Shown: positions 1-12,253, counted from the first letter of the stretch. The stretch is DNA of 64,000 nucleotides from Aedes albopictus (GCF_035046485.1 NC_085137.1:312243164-312307163); one strand, 5' to 3'. The notes: generated from the sequence alone by a model not told the origin. Translations and numbers: made by a program.

Positions 1-1740
1 AAAATGTCCAACTTGTTGATTAGATTCCCCAAAGGTATCATTTCTCAAGGACCCCCATGATTCCTAAGTTCCCTTTACCCTCCCCAATATCTCCTAAAAA
101 TCCCCAATGTTCCTTATGAATACCCAACTTCTCCTAAAATATCCAACTTGTTGATTTGATTCCCCAAAGGTAACATTTCCAAAGGACCCCCATGATTCCT
201 AAGTTCCCTTTACCCTACCCAATGTCTCGAAAAAATCCCTAATGTTCCTTAAAAACCCCCAATATCTCCTAAAATGGCCAACTTGATGATTAGATTCCCC
301 AAAGGTATCATTTCTCAAGGACCCCATGATTCTCAAGTTCTCTTTACCCTCCCCAATATCGCCTAAAAATCCCCAATGTCCCTTAAGAATTCTCAACTTT
401 TCCTAAGAGGATCCGCATGATTCCTAATTTCCCTTTTCCCCTTCCCAATATCTCCTAAAAATCCCCAATGTTCCTTCAAAATCCTAAATGTTCCTTAAAA
501 ATCCTCAATATCTCCAAAAATCCCCAATCTTCCTGAAGAATCCCCAACTTCTCCTAAAATGTCCGACTTGTCGATGAGATTCCCCAAAGGTATCATCTCC
601 CAAGGACCCCCATGGTTCCTAAGTTCCCTTTACCCTACCCAATATCTCGAAAAAATCCCCAATGTTCCTTGAAAACCCCCAATATCTCCTAAAATGTAAA
701 ACTTGTTGATTAGATTCCCCAAAGGTATCATTTCCCGAGGACCGCCATGATTCCCAAGTTTCCTTTACCCTCCCCAATATCGCCTTAAAATCCCCAATGT
801 CCCTTAAGAATCCCCAACTTCTCTTAAAAGGTCAAACGTGTTGATTAGATTCCTCAAAGGTATCATTTCTCAAGGACCCCCATGATTCCTTAGTCCCCTT
901 TACCCTCCCCAATATCTCCTGAAAATCCCCAATGTTCCTTATGAATACAAAACTTCTACTAAAATATCCAACTTGTTGATTTGATTCCCCAAAGGTAACA
1001 TTTCCCAAGGACCCCCATGATTCCTAAGTTCCCTTTACCCTACCCAATATCTCGAATAAATCCCCAATGTTTCTTAAAAATCCCCAATATCTCCTAAAAT
1101 GGCCAACTTGTTGATTAGATTCCCCAAAGGTATCATTTCCCAAGGATCCCCATAATCCCTAAGTTCTCTCTACCCTACCCAATATCTCCTAAAAATCCTC
1201 AATGTTCCTTAAGAATCCCCAACTTCTCCTAAAATATCCAACTTGTTGATTAGATTCCCCAAAGGTATCATTTCTCGAGGACCCCATGATTCTCAAGTTC
1301 TCTTTACCCTCCCCAATATCGCCTAATAATCCCCAATGTCCCTTAAGAATTCCCAACTTTTCCTAAGAGGACCCGCATGATTCCTAATTTCCCTTTTCCC
1401 CTTCCCAATATCTCCTAAAAATCCCTAACGTTCCTTAAAAATCTCCAATGTTCCTTAAAAATCCCCAATATCTCAAAAAATCCCCAATGTTCCTGAAGAA
1501 TCCCCAACTTCTCCTAAAATGTCCGACTTGTCGATTAGATTCCCCAAAGGTATCATTTCCCAAGGAGCCCCATGATTCCTAAGTTCCCTTTACCCTCCCC
1601 AATATCGCCTTAAAATCCCCAATGTCCCTTAAGAATCCCCAACTTCTCCTTAAATGTCCAACTTGTTGGTAAGATTCCCCAAAGGTATCATTTCCCGAGG
1701 ACCGCCATGATTCCTAAGTTCCCTTTACCCTACCCAATAT
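1..1740. repeat. Tandem satellite array, left part
   Basis: The block ..TTGTTGATTAGATTCCCC, AAAGGTATCATTTC, CCATGATTCCTAAGTTCC, TTTACCCTCCCCAATATC recurs near 13, 151, 283, 569, 702, 839, 973, 1108, 1240, 1527 and 1661. The spacing is mostly 132-140 bp, with a few roughly doubled units of about 286 bp. Inside each unit, short modules such as TCCCCAATGTTCCTTAAAAA repeat 1-3 times, so the array is higher-order. Units differ by scattered substitutions, which suggests age rather than recent amplification. Short ORFs inside it are repeat artefacts. Pyrimidine and purine are strongly skewed between strands. Confidence 0.93.
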
Positions 1741-2253
1741 TAGCATTAGCATTAGCATTAGCATTAAGCGAGTCGCACAAATTCGTAGGTGGTACAGTCC
1801 TAGACCGCTGTTATGAGGGTTGCCTCCTTCCCGTCCGAACCAAAGCACAAAGATTTGGGACTAATCTCTGACTCTTAGACAAGACTGACGCAATCCTCCA
1901 ATGGTCGAGCACTGTCCTGGCCACGTCCTTGCGACTGCTGAGGAATGGGAAAGGATGGTTAGTTTTGGACACCTATGAAAAATGTAGACAACTCTACGAT
2001 CTCTCAGGCCTAGGTGTCACGGGAATTTGGGTGTTGTTAGTGGAAGGGTAAACTCCAAAGGATACGCTTGGTACACCATGGTAAGTCTTCTTCGAATCAG
2101 TTGTCTGCCCGATTCATCATGGCTTCCTCGTCGTCTTGATGGCATTTGGTTGAATTACTAGATTCTTCGGTTGATAATCTGAAATATAAAATAATATTAA
2201 CATCGTACGTCAAATAAGCTACATATTAGTGATACGCTCGCCACAGTTGCATC
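1741..2253 (-). mobile_element. 5'-truncated LINE 3' end inserted in the satellite
   Basis: The left end is an (ATTAGC)n tract, the 3' tail of a minus-strand retroposon. The following ~290 bp match, with small changes, the sequence at 63565-64000 and part of 8044-8147. The satellite phrase TTCCCTTTACCCTACCCA.. (22 bp) stands on both sides, at 1719-1740 and 2254-2275. It therefore looks like a target-site duplication, although satellite periodicity could also place the phrase there. No ORF is present; this is 3' untranslated sequence, probably of a LOA/I-type LINE. It carries uninterrupted sequence at the two places where hAT elements sit in the sister copies, so it serves as an empty-site reference. 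Confidence 0.8.
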
Positions 2254-3826
2254 TTCCCTTTACCCTACCCAATATCTCCTAAAAATCCTCAATGTTCCTT
2301 AAGAATCCCCAACTTCTCCTAAAATATCCGACTTGTTGATTAGATTGCCCAAAGGTATCATTTCCCAAGGATCCCCATGATTCCTAAGTTCCCTTTACCC
2401 TCCCCAATATCGCCTTAAAATCCCCAATGTCCCTTAAGAATCCCCAACTTCTCCTAAGAGGACCCCCATGATTCCTAAGTTCCCTTTTCCTCTTCCCAGT
2501 ATTACCTAAAAAATCCCCAATATCTCCTAAAAATCCCCAATGTTCCTTAAAAATCCCCAATATCTCCTAAAAATCCCCAATGTTCCTCAAGAATCCCCAA
2601 CTTCTCCTAAAATGTCCGACTTGTCGATTAGATTCCTCAAAGGTATCACTTCCCAAGGACCCCCATGATTCTTAAGTTCCCTTTACCCTCCCCAATATCT
2701 CCTAAAAATCCCCAATGTTCCTTATGAATACCCAACTTCTCCTAAGAGGACCCCCATGATTCCTAAGTTCCCTTTTCCCCTTCTAAATATCTCCTAAAAA
2801 TCCCCAATGTTCCCTCAAAATCCCCAATGTTCCTTAAAAATCCCCAATATCTCCTAAAAATCCCCAATGTTCCTTAAGAATCCCCAACTACTCCTAAAAT
2901 GTCCGACTTGTCGATTAGATTCCACAAAAGTATCACTTCCCAAGGATCCTCCATGATTCCTGAGTTCCCTTTACCCTCCCCAATATCTCCTAAAAATCCC
3001 CAATGTTCCTTATGAATACCCAACTTCTCCTAAGAGGACCCCCATGATTCCTAGGTTCCCTTTTCCCCTTCTCAATATCTCCTAAAAATCCCCAATGTTC
3101 CTTAAAAATCCCCCATGTTCCTTAAAAATCCCCAATATCTAATAAAAATCCCCAATGTTCCTTATGAATCCCCAACTTCTCCTTAAATGTCCGACTTGTC
3201 GATTAGATTCCTCAAAAGTATCACTTCTCAAGGATCCCCCATGATTCCTAAGTTCCCTTTACCCTCCCCAATATCTCCTAAAAATCCCCAATGTTCCTTA
3301 TGAATACCCAACTTCTCCTAAGAGGATCCCCATGATTCCTAAGTTTCCTTTTCCCCTTCTCAATATCTCCTAAAAATCCCCAATGTTCCTTAAAAATCCC
3401 CAATGTTCCTTAAAAATCCCCAATATCTCCTAAAAATCCCCAATGTTCCTTATGAATCCCCAACTTCTCCTTAAATGTCCGACTTGTCGATTAGATTCCT
3501 CAAAAGTATCACTTCCCAAGGACCTCCATGATTCCTAAGTTCCCTTTACCAGCCCCAATATCTCCTTAAAATCCCCAATGTTCCTTATGAATACCCAACT
3601 TCTCCTAAGAGGACCCCCATGATTCCTAAGTTTCCTTTTCCCCTTCTCAATATCTCCTAAAAATCCCCAATGTTCCTTAAAAATCCCCAATGTTCCTTAA
3701 AAATCTCCAATATCTCCTAAAAATCCCCAATGTTCCTTATGAATCCCCAACTTCTCCTTAAATGTCCAACTTGTTGATTAGATTCCCCAAAGGTATCATT
3801 TCCCAAGGATCCCCCATGATTGGTTC
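2254..3826. repeat. Tandem satellite array, right part
   Basis: This is the same satellite resumed. Here the units are more regular, with a composite ~270-bp higher-order unit containing ..CCTAAGAGGACCCCCATGATTCC, TTTTCCCCTTCTCAATATC, two or three TCCCCAATGTTCCTTAAAAA modules, then GTCCGACTTGTCGATTAGATT. Units starting near 2615, 2905, 3190, 3485 and 3770 are more alike than those of the left part. This fits more recent local amplification. The array ends abruptly at about 3820 in unrelated sequence. Confidence 0.92.
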
Positions 3827-5267
3827 CAAAGGAATTTATTGCTGTATGTTTTACAACTGAGCTGAGAAACAGGCTCTGTCCCAGTGGGAATGTGATGCAA
3901 GAAATAAGAAGAATCATTATCCTTGCACATCATACAAAAAAAATGAAATGCATCAAATAAGTGCATGCTCTAAATTGCCGCACGCACTGACCCCCCCATC
4001 TGAACAGCACCGCAGCAGAGCTACGAGTGCGAAGGATTTAAATGGTTGCTCTTGTAAATACACTTTCGCCGGCGCTTTCCTTTCGCTCCGTCGAAAAACA
4101 AGTTAACTGCACGTCGCACTTAGTATGCGCAAATCCAAACTCCGCCTCGAATGATTCCACAGGCGGAGATGTGACGCGACAAAGAGCGAGCTCGTTTTCT
4201 GCATGCGATGACATCACCAGCAGCCAAGCCAGCAGCAGTAGTCGTCCTCATGCCGTGGAGCAACAGCACACGAACGCACGACGGATAGGGTGATGACCAT
4301 TGTTATGGCATGAAGTTAATGCAATTTGGAACGTTATTTTCAAAAACATTTTTTGGCTTAACTACAAAAGATAGAGTTTTGGTGTCAAAGAAACATTTTT
4401 AGGGAACAAGTTCGTGCATGTTTTGTAGAAGAACTTTTTTAACAAAAGCTTTATTTTCATATTTAAATCATCAAAAATGTCCAAAAAAGAGTCGATTTTT
4501 TCGACCAATTTTGCATTATTTTTCAATTTAAGGCCTTTTAAACTATTTTTACAAAGTTTACTTCCAAGAGACTAAGAAAGTAGAAGTAATTAGCTTTCAA
4601 TTCGTGCGCTGAGAAAGTTTGTACGATTGATAGTTTAGTAGATATAGGACTTCAAAGATAACCAAAAATTAAAAACTTAAAATGTGATTAACTCACTTAG
4701 CAGTGATTTCCGACCCTATGTTCCATGGGAACTTTTTCATCTCTCATCAAGACCTATCAGCCCCGAAAATATCCAAAACCCGGAACCAAACACCCTGTAT
4801 ATACCTGAGGGTGTCCAAAACATATATTCGGTGTCCAAAAAGCAACTCGAACAAGCGATTGGAAAATGTGATTTTCTCAGCTTTAAATGCTTTCGTTAAG
4901 GTTTTTGTCACCAGGAACGCAAAGTACAGTCATATTATAAGCGTATTAGTAACTTTGCGAAATAATCACTTACTTTCTAAGGAAGCTAGGGGATGATTTT
5001 CCCAACGTTGGCCTCAGCCTGTCCAAAATACATGAATTACCCTAGCTATAACTCTCAGAATAGCACTACGGACCACATGTTCCGGGGGTAAAAGTCCACC
5101 AAACAGGTAACCCCAATCCAAGGTGTCATGCGACCCGTGCTGAGGGATGAATGGTTGATAAGGTTTAATATATGCTCGATCTTTAACGGTGCCCGTAGCG
5201 TAGGTAGATCACCTTTTTGGGTTGCGTTGCGGTGAAAGATCTACCAAACCGAAATCTAATGTCGTCC
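3827..5267. other. No gene seen; mixed intergenic sequence
   Basis: 3960-4290 is moderately GC-rich, apparently non-repetitive sequence with no recognisable protein. 4300-4700 is AT-rich sequence of MITE-like character. 4785-4830 contains ACACCCTGTATATACC, a motif often seen at transposon ends, but I could not pair it with an opposite end. 5040-5260 resembles untranslated retroelement sequence. The short frames here have no recognisable domain. Confidence 0.5.
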
Positions 5268-6955
5268 TATTTTTTGCCTTTCTCGTGCACCAAGGTGTAC
5301 CGAAAGGCTATATGTTCACTCCACTCGTCTTGTCCTCGGAAGGCGGGCAGGGTCAACCCCGCCCGAGCCCAACTGCTTTGCAGACATCAAGAACTGATGC
5401 CCACGTGCAACCCGATCTGACCTGCCCGCAAAGGAAGGGTATCACTACCCTTCAGGCCCTATCAGATGCACCCGAAGGCTGCAGACAGCAGGGTCTCATC
5501 TACCCCGACCCTTGCCGGGGACCCCTTTCCAACCGCGGGCTCGGATCCAACCCAGTAGACCGCCGTAAGGGTCTATCTCGACCGCAGGGCACCGGTATGA
5601 CCTACGAAGCCGACTTCGAACCCCTGGACCACCTCTTGTACTGCATCTGGACTAGCCATTCTCCGAGTCCACGCGCCACCTCCTCTGTAGCTCCCAGACG
5701 ATGTGGGTAATAGACGTTGAAACGGCGTTCCAGCCAAACTCATCCCTACACATCCTCTGGACCAAGTTATCCGGAGTTGTGTCCTCCCCGCATGTGGCAA
5801 GCATGCGGTCACGCATTGTGCGAAAACGTGGGCACACGAACATAACGTGTTCCGCCGTTTCCTCTAAACCAATGCCCAAAACGGTGTAGATACTGTCGGA
5901 AGCAACCATGACCTGTAAGGACCTGTGTCAGGTGGAATGTAACTTCCCCATGGCGCCTATTAATCCAACTATCTACCCTCGGTATTAACCTATGGGTCCA
6001 CCTTCCTTTGGTGGAACTGTCCCACGCGCGCTGCCATTTGACCATAGAGGCCATCCTGACAGTCCTGCGTATGCCTCTTGTGCCGCGCATTTCGGAGCAC
6101 TCCATGTCCTCACTGATAAGAATGCTGATAGGCACCATACCAGTAATGACGCAGAGAGCGTCGTGTGACACGGTACGGTACGGGCTCGCAACCCTCAGGC
6201 ACATAAGCCTGTAAGTACTTTCCAGCTTCCGTCGGTAGCATTCAGTACTTAGCGCGGTACCCCACGCCGGGCCGCCATACCTAAGTATGGACGTAGCAAC
6301 ACTAGCCAAAAGCTTGCGCTTACTGGCATACACCGCAGAGCTATTGGACATCATCCGGGACAGTGCCGCAATAGCTGTGGAGGCTCTTTTACAGACATAA
6401 TCGGCGTGGCTACCGAAGGTAAGCTTATCGTCGATCATCACGCCCAAGTGTTTGACAGGATAGTGCACTCTCCTACACTGATCTCCGTCTGCTGCTCCGA
6501 CTTCAGGTTGTTAACAACCGTCACCTCTGTCTTGTGGTGAGCCAGCTCCAGTTTCCTGGACCGCATCCACGCCTCCACAACCTTGATCGAGTGGTCGGTA
6601 GTCAACTTCACCTCCTCGATCGTTTCACCGTAGACTTCGAGCGTAATGTCGTCGGCAAATCCAACAATCTCCACTTCCACTGGGTACTCTAACCTCAACA
6701 CCTCGTCGTACATGACATTCCATAACACCGGACCCAGGATGGAACCTTGCGGGACTCCTGAGGTTATGTGAAAGCACTTCCGACCCACCTCCGTGTCGTA
6801 AACTAGTACGCGATTCTGAAAGTAGCTTTCGAGAATCTTGTACAAGTACTCCGGTATCCCAAGACGCAAGAGCGCATCGGCAATAGCAGACCAGCTGGCG
6901 CTATTAAACGCATTCCGTATATCCAGAGTCACTACCGCGCAGAAGCGGATTCTCC
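5268..6955 (-). pseudogene. R1-like non-LTR retrotransposon, 5'-truncated and frameshifted
   Basis: Three overlapping minus-strand frames make one reverse-transcriptase C-terminal half. The first (6438-6932) has LDIRNAFNSASW (motif A), SGVPQGSILGPVLWN (motif B) and the catalytic FADD (motif C). The second (5809-6468) continues with the thumb region HLGVMIDDKLTF. The third (5652-5909) has ETAEHVMFVCPRF, the His-Cys half of the zinc knuckle that ends R1-type ORF2 proteins; the first cysteine pair is not visible. Frameshifts near 6455 and 5890 kill the gene. The endonuclease and the start of the RT are missing upstream of 6955. The 3' untranslated region runs to 5268 and ends in a hairpin-like GCCTTTCGGTACAC..GTGCACGAGAAAGGC followed by A-rich tail, the same end as the retroposon at 38553-41520. 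Confidence 0.85.
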
Positions 6956-7017
6956 TCCTCTTAGGCTCGAGTGCTTTCTCGTCGGTTTTTGTAACCGAAA
7001 AGATAGCGTCTACGGTG

Positions 7018-7063
7018 TGTGTGTGTCTGTGTGTGCGTGTATGTATGTGTGTGTGTATATGTA
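7018..7063. repeat. TG-rich microsatellite
   Basis: An interrupted (TG)n tract with GTGCGTGTATGTATG variants. It matches in reverse complement the CA-rich tract near 41345-41390, so it belongs to the flanking retroposon family and is not an independent microsatellite. Confidence 0.85.
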
Positions 7064-8043
7064 CAAAAAGGTCACCTCATTTTTAGATAGTAAATATGAA
7101 CCGATTTCAACGACCGATGGTTCATTCGATGGGGTATATTGCCCCATTGTTTCCTATTGAAAATGGTTCAGATCGGTCCAGCCGTTCCGGAGTTATGACC
7201 ATTTAGGTGCTCCGGACCGGTACCACAGGAAGGGACCAGATATGAAATTGCAACAGACTTATCAAACCACGGCATTTTCGATTATATGATCAACGGTAAG
7301 CAGGAAAATAGTCGCAGACTATGTCTGAACCGGTTATGTTTCGATAATCTAGTAGTACAGTTAGCAAAAAAAAGCTCAGCCCATATTAGAAATTGGTAGT
7401 GTTCCGGAATCGGTTCCAGGTGTCTCGCCGAAATTGACCGAATGTAAAAGAGAACCAAACCAATATTCGCGACACATCAAATGGCTTTTTAGGTATCCTG
7501 ATGAACGGTTAACAAAAAAAAAATATCTCAGATCATACTTGGGAAAATTAGTAGTGTTCCGTAATCGGTTTCTGCCCATCAAATCGAGGATTTTTCGATA
7601 ACCTGATGAATGGTTTTCAAGAAAATCACCTCAGATCATGTTAGAGACCACCGATAGTGTTCTACATTTGGATTCGGATGTCCTGCCGGAGTTGGTAAAA
7701 TGTAAAAATGAACCATGTAAGTGTTCCAGAACCGGTTTAGGGTGTCCCACCGGAAGTGGACATATATAAAAGTGCATCAAACCCATGCTTGCGGTACATC
7801 AAATCGCTTTTTCATTTGTAACTACTATCTGTAGTGTTAGTTCCGGGTAACCTGATGAACAGTTATCATTTACATAAGCTCAGACCACATTTTAATATAC
7901 CGGTAGTGTTCCGGAAAGGTAAATCCTAGTTTGTAATTGTCATCTTGGTATGGATCGGCCTCCAGTGAAGGTGGTCAAGCAGTCAACTGAGAGGACTGAT
8001 AGCAAGACATTCTTGCTTTTCTAAATAAAGTGTTCTCAGGATT
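7064..8043 (-). mobile_element. Satellite-bearing retroposon, copy 1 (first segment)
   Basis: This is the reverse complement of the element at 38553-41520. 7095-7230 matches the single-copy head (CCGTTCCGGAGTTATGACC), and 7240-7920 carries 4-5 degenerate copies of the ~150-bp unit (CCGGAACCGGTT, CTGATGAACGGTTA, CATCAAATGGCTTTTT). 7960-8040 matches the unique stretch AAGGTGGTCAAGCAGTCAACTGAGAGG. The copy is more diverged than that at 38.6 kb. It breaks off at about 8043 and resumes near 11708, so 8044-11707 is a later insertion. There is no coding frame. Confidence 0.8.
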
Positions 8044-8147
8044 CATAAATTCGTAAGTGGTACAGTACCAGATCGCTGTTATGAGAAATTCCTTCTTCTC
8101 GTCCGTTACCACAGCACAGAGATTTGGGGCTGATCACTGACTCTAAG
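8044..8147 (-). mobile_element. LINE 3'-end fragment, left piece
   Basis: AATTCGTAAGTGGTACAGTA through CTGACTCTAAG matches 63580-63680 and 1770-1880 with scattered differences. It is a fragment of the same LINE 3' region, split by the hAT-type element that follows; the remainder resumes at 11685. Confidence 0.75.
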
Positions 8148-9239
8148 CAGTGCCGGATTTAGACTTCGGGAGGCCCGGGACAAACCCTATAAAGTGGGTC
8201 CCCAAAACAACATTTTGGAGAAATACATTTACATTTTTTAAATCTTGTGTACCATTATCCGTTTTTTTTCAATCACACAACTGTTTTGTTCATTGAAATA
8301 ACGTAATTTTTATTTGTTTTCAATTATATTTTTTATATTATTGTTGTTGAAAATATGCAGGCCAAATATTAAATCATTCTGATATCTTAAAAAAAATATA
8401 TACTTTCCCAATGCTGCTATCCCTCAAAATTTTGACAAATTAGTTAAAGACAGACTTGTTAGAATCCCAAAATGGCCCCCACAATGGTCGACTTTGGCAC
8501 CTACTCGCAATTTCGAGGGCACATATCTCTTCGTTAACAAAACTAGCGCACCTGATCTTCTTATATTAAGCTTATTACAAGTAATCAAGAACATAATAAT
8601 AAAATACACTGTTGTTTGAAGCTTTTTTGAAATTTGAGCGTCTGAAGTTCTGATGCACTGTTGAAGTGGGATTTCAAGACGTTTGTCCTTAAATAGATGA
8701 AAAATTAATCGTTTTTATGTTTTGACTAAAATTTAAAAAACAACCTTCAGATTTACAACGCAAATGTCATATTGTTTGAAAAAAACTTTTATAAAGGAAT
8801 TGTATTAGAAATTGCAAAATTGTACGACTATTGCATGATTCACATTGAATACAGATAGGTCTCTTAGAGGCAACTTTAGCTATAAGGCTGACACAAATTT
8901 CGATTTTCTCTAATGTCACCCCCCCCCCCTCGGAAAATTTTGGTCGGAATTCGACATTTTGAGGAGGGACACAAATAAATTATACAAAAATTTGTAACGA
9001 TCAAATTGGACCAGTCTAACGAAGTTCCCTTTTTATATGATCACTAGAAAAAGAAGCTTTTGTGCCCGAATAAAGTAAAACCTAAAGTAAGTGTTGCGCA
9101 CAATGCATAACCAAGGGCGAATGAACTTCTTTCGAGCGAAAACGCTCGGTAATTTATGGAATTTTCCGCGAGTTAATTTGTACCTGGACCTTTGAAATAT
9201 GTAAAGCGACCAATCGGAAAACTAAGAGCTGTGGAATAT

Positions 9240-10750
9240 TTTTAGATTAATTTGAGTTCGGCAAAGCCGGCTAATGGAAATCCAGCTACGAAAACCGAGT
9301 ACAGAGCGATGTGGAAATTGCGTCGTAATTAAAAGGCTCAACCAAATTCTTGCGCGTGACTTCATTTTATTCTGGTGGAGTTATTCAAAGCGTTTGGATC
9401 ATTTTCCGAACAAGAAAAGTTATTTTCTAAAGTGAAGCCAAATTTCAAAAGTGAATCAGTGCTGTTGTGATAAATCTGAATTCGAAGTAAGTCGCGAGTT
9501 TTCCTTTAATTTGTTAAACTTAATTTATAATTTGAGTGACTTAGTTTGAATTTACAGAGTTCCGATAGTTTGACCGTTAATTTTTTTCGTGATCCAGTTC
9601 ATTGTGACTATTCAGGTAAGCCTTGAGTGAATATAGAAAGTTTGATTCAAGTTAGTGAAGTTATCACGTTGAATAGGCCTCGTCAAGCCCAGCCAACGTG
9701 GGCAGCTAGTTCCGGCTTACGCACATCCAGAATCGTGCCGAACAGTCCAAGAAGGCACCCAACAAACCACGTGCTTAGTAGACGATGGTTGTTCCGGCTA
9801 CGTAGTCCTTCCGACTGGGAGTGACTGTAGGCTGTGGTGGGTGGAAAATTCTTGTCGACTAGTCAAGCTTTACCGATTCGAGCAGCTCAGACGTGAGCTT
9901 GTGCCCGAGCGTTTGCCTGTGGTGGTTCGTCGATTAGTAGTCGAGCGGATAGATCGACGACTCGGATTCGTTTCGCCAAAGCGTGAGGCGCAAGAGCGAC
10001 GCCAACTACGCTCTCACTTACCAACCTCCAGGGACGCCTCTACCCTGATGATCGTGCCCACGCGCGAGTCAACCACCTAGGACATTTTTCAAATTGGAAT
10101 TCTACGCCTCGCCGGTCATCGAGAGAATCGAGTCTTCGCCGTTGGAGCACCTCGCCGACGCAGTTCAAGGTCAGACTCATACATGCTAGCATTTCTAATT
10201 GAATGAAGAAATCCGAAAATTGTAATTCTTTAGGATAAGACCTCTCAGTTAAATGCGTGACGTCACTAGGGAAGTTTAGGATTCCTGAATTTTTACAATA
10301 AACTTTGAGAGCTTGCATACTTTGAATTGGTCCTATGCAAACAACTCTCTAAATTCATTTTTTTATAATAAATTTCGTTGAATTTTACTTTATTTTTTTT
10401 AATTACTTCTACTTCAGATAAGAACGATTTCACTATGCTTTCGTCGTTTTGTATTTAGTAAGCCTATTTTTGAATTTGTTTGTTCGTTAAGTTTGACCCT
10501 TTTCTGCCGCTCAGTTCTTGGTTTATTTTTTTGGTTTAGTTTCCGATCTTTAGTATTTTCCGGTATTTTTCCTGTTCATTTAGTTCATTTGTCCTTTCGT
10601 GTGTGCCATTTTTGTTAGTTTTGTTTCTGTGCTTAACTATTTGCGACCTGCCCTGAGAAGGGTAGTCTCATACCGGGCTTAGACAGAGTAACGGTCCTTC
10701 TGAATACGAAGGTGGCGCTTAAGCCGTTGCTTAAGGAGCAGAGTAGAACG
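9240..10750. other. Unclassified GC-richer block inside the hAT element
   Basis: This block differs in composition from its AT-rich surroundings. It contains splice-like strings (CAGGTAAGCC at about 9613) and a GC-rich stretch at 9670-10170 with short frames that I cannot assign. It ends with CTGCCCTGAGAAGGGTAGTC at about 10650-10750. A solo LTR (TGTTGCGC at about 9090 to ..GTTACA at about 10755) was considered, but no 5-bp duplication flanks it. It may be captured host or retroelement sequence. Confidence 0.35.
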
Positions 10751-11249
10751 TTACAAATTTAAAAATTTTGAGCTGAAATTAGAGTCTTCGAGAAAATTTC
10801 TTAACAAATCCGATGAGTTTTACAATTTTGCCTAATTGTTTGGGTAATATTTCAACAAATACATTTATTATTTATTATCCACCCCCTTGACGAGTCAACG
10901 AGCAAAGTGACAAAAGAAGAAAATGAGATTTGTTCCGGCCTAAATAACTTCAGTAAAACCCAACATGAAGATATGTAAAATTGAATGTTCCGAGATGTTT
11001 TTGGATATAGCTTCCAAAACTGTCCCAAATTTCCAAATATTACCTGGAATCATCTGAGAATCTGTCCTCAGCTAACTGATGCAGATGAGTGTTGAACAGT
11101 TGTTTCAAAATATAATCGTGTAATGACAGACGTATGCGAAAAACGTATAATCGTATAATGACAGACGTATAGTCATTATAAAATAATTGATTAAATTGTG
11201 GAGATTTTTGGTTCCGACTACGATGGAATGTATTGTGAAGTGAACTTTT

Positions 11250-11340
11250 CAGTCTCTACAAAATACAAATGCTGCTGTTTATTCTTGTCCGACGTTTCAG
11301 TCACATTTGGGACCTTCCTTAGAGATTCCAACATTCGTTT
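11250..11340 (-). mobile_element. Relic of a Penelope-like pseudo-LTR
   Basis: CTTGTCCGACGTTTCAGTC..TTTGGGACCTTCCTTAGAGATTCC aligns with the pseudo-LTR of the element at 32161-35505 (CTTGTCCGACGTTTCGGTCC..TTTGGGACCTTCTTCTGGGACTC). The hammerhead-like core is degraded in this copy. It shows that the same Penelope family was active before or inside the hAT element. Confidence 0.6.
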
Positions 11341-11684
11341 GATTCAACTTTATCTTTTTCGTACTCTATAGAGACGCTTCTGTGTAGTAATTTCAAGTTA
11401 CTGCATTGAAAAATGTGTAGTTGTCTAGTACTACACCTTAAATCATAAATTTTGGTTTTCGATTTATTCTCAAGTAAAAATTTAGATAATTGTCAATCAA
11501 TAATCTGGGTTTCCTTTAAGAACCCAATTATAACTACCACAGAACATGTATAAAATATAAACTGCCCTTCGTGGGGTTTCGTTGAAAACAAATATATAAA
11601 TAGTACTTCAAGATTTTCGGGGGCCCCCCTAATTGGGGGGCCCGGGGCACTTGCCCCCTTTGTCCCACCTTAAATCCGGGCCTG

Positions 11685-11790
11685 ACTCTAAGGCAAGATT
11701 GATTGCGTCGACGGAAAGATCATGAGTGCACATTCGACGAGATTGGCACTATCACCACTAGGTGGATTAATATGGGTTTCTAATTTTGGA
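11685..11790 (-). mobile_element. LINE fragment remainder and end of satellite-bearing retroposon copy 1
   Basis: 11685-11707 completes the LINE fragment interrupted by the hAT element. From about 11708 the text ATGAGTGCACATTCGACGAG..GGCACTATCACCACTAGGTGG matches in reverse complement the left end of the 38553-41520 element. This re-joins retroposon copy 1 across the nested insertions. Confidence 0.7.
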
Positions 11791-11849
11791 ATATGTGTTC
11801 TGGTAATTCAAAGAGTTATAGTATTTAGTCCTTGCTATTGGTGTTGTGG

Positions 11850-12253
11850 TGACTTCTTCTTCTTCTTTATGACTCTACGTCCCCACCGGGACTTGGCCTG
11901 CCTCGCTTCAACTTAGTCTTCTTTGAGCACTTCCACAGTTATTAATTGAAGGGCTTTCTTTGCCTGCAATTGCATGAATTTTATTTTGGCATTATTTAAT
12001 GGTTTAGACATTAACACGCAAACGAAATTTAATATAACTTTTTATTCTGGAATTGAGTACGGAATGGATAGTAAAATGCTCTCGTCGGAGAACGAAGAAA
12101 ACGGATGTTGCGTTCGAGCAAACTCAAGACTTTCTTACATGGCACTACTCGTAGCTTCCTGATGCAATTGGCATTCATCTAGGGTCTAGGCCATCTCAGT
12201 CTTACTTATACAGAACTGTCAGAATGACCTGCAAATTGTCAAACCGTGTTATA
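11850..12253. other. Dispersed-repeat-like sequence, no gene
   Basis: CTTCTTCTTCTTTATGACTC..CCCCACCGGGACTTGGCC begins a block that I recall as a very common dispersed repeat in Aedes genomes, but I cannot define its ends here. No coding capacity. Confidence 0.4.

Larger units (their letters stand above)
8148..11684. mobile_element. hAT-type DNA transposon, non-autonomous, 3537 bp
   Basis: The ends are CAGTGCCGGATTTA and, inverted, CAGGCCCGGATTTA (12 of 14 identical). The element is flanked by an 8-bp duplication ACTCTAAG at 8140-8147 and 11685-11692. The uninterrupted paralogue at 1741-2253 has the corresponding empty site. TIRs starting CAG and an 8-bp duplication are diagnostic of the hAT superfamily. 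No transposase frame is visible, so it would need help to move. Inside are AT-rich flanks, a partial MITE at about 8870-9000 similar to 28376-28623, a GC-richer 1.5-kb block at 9240-10750, and a relic of a Penelope-like repeat at 11250-11340. Confidence 0.87.

Noticed and set aside
1..3826. CRISPR-like repeat array
   Set aside because: Repeats are contiguous, diverged and of satellite type, with no unique spacers and no cas genes; the sequence is eukaryotic.
4042..4293. 83-residue plus-strand ORF
   Set aside because: No domain, no splice or start context that I trust, and a serine-rich chance composition.
9090..10757. Solo LTR (TGTTGCGC..GTTACA)
   Set aside because: No target duplication and no inverted TG..CA context beyond chance; left as unclassified.
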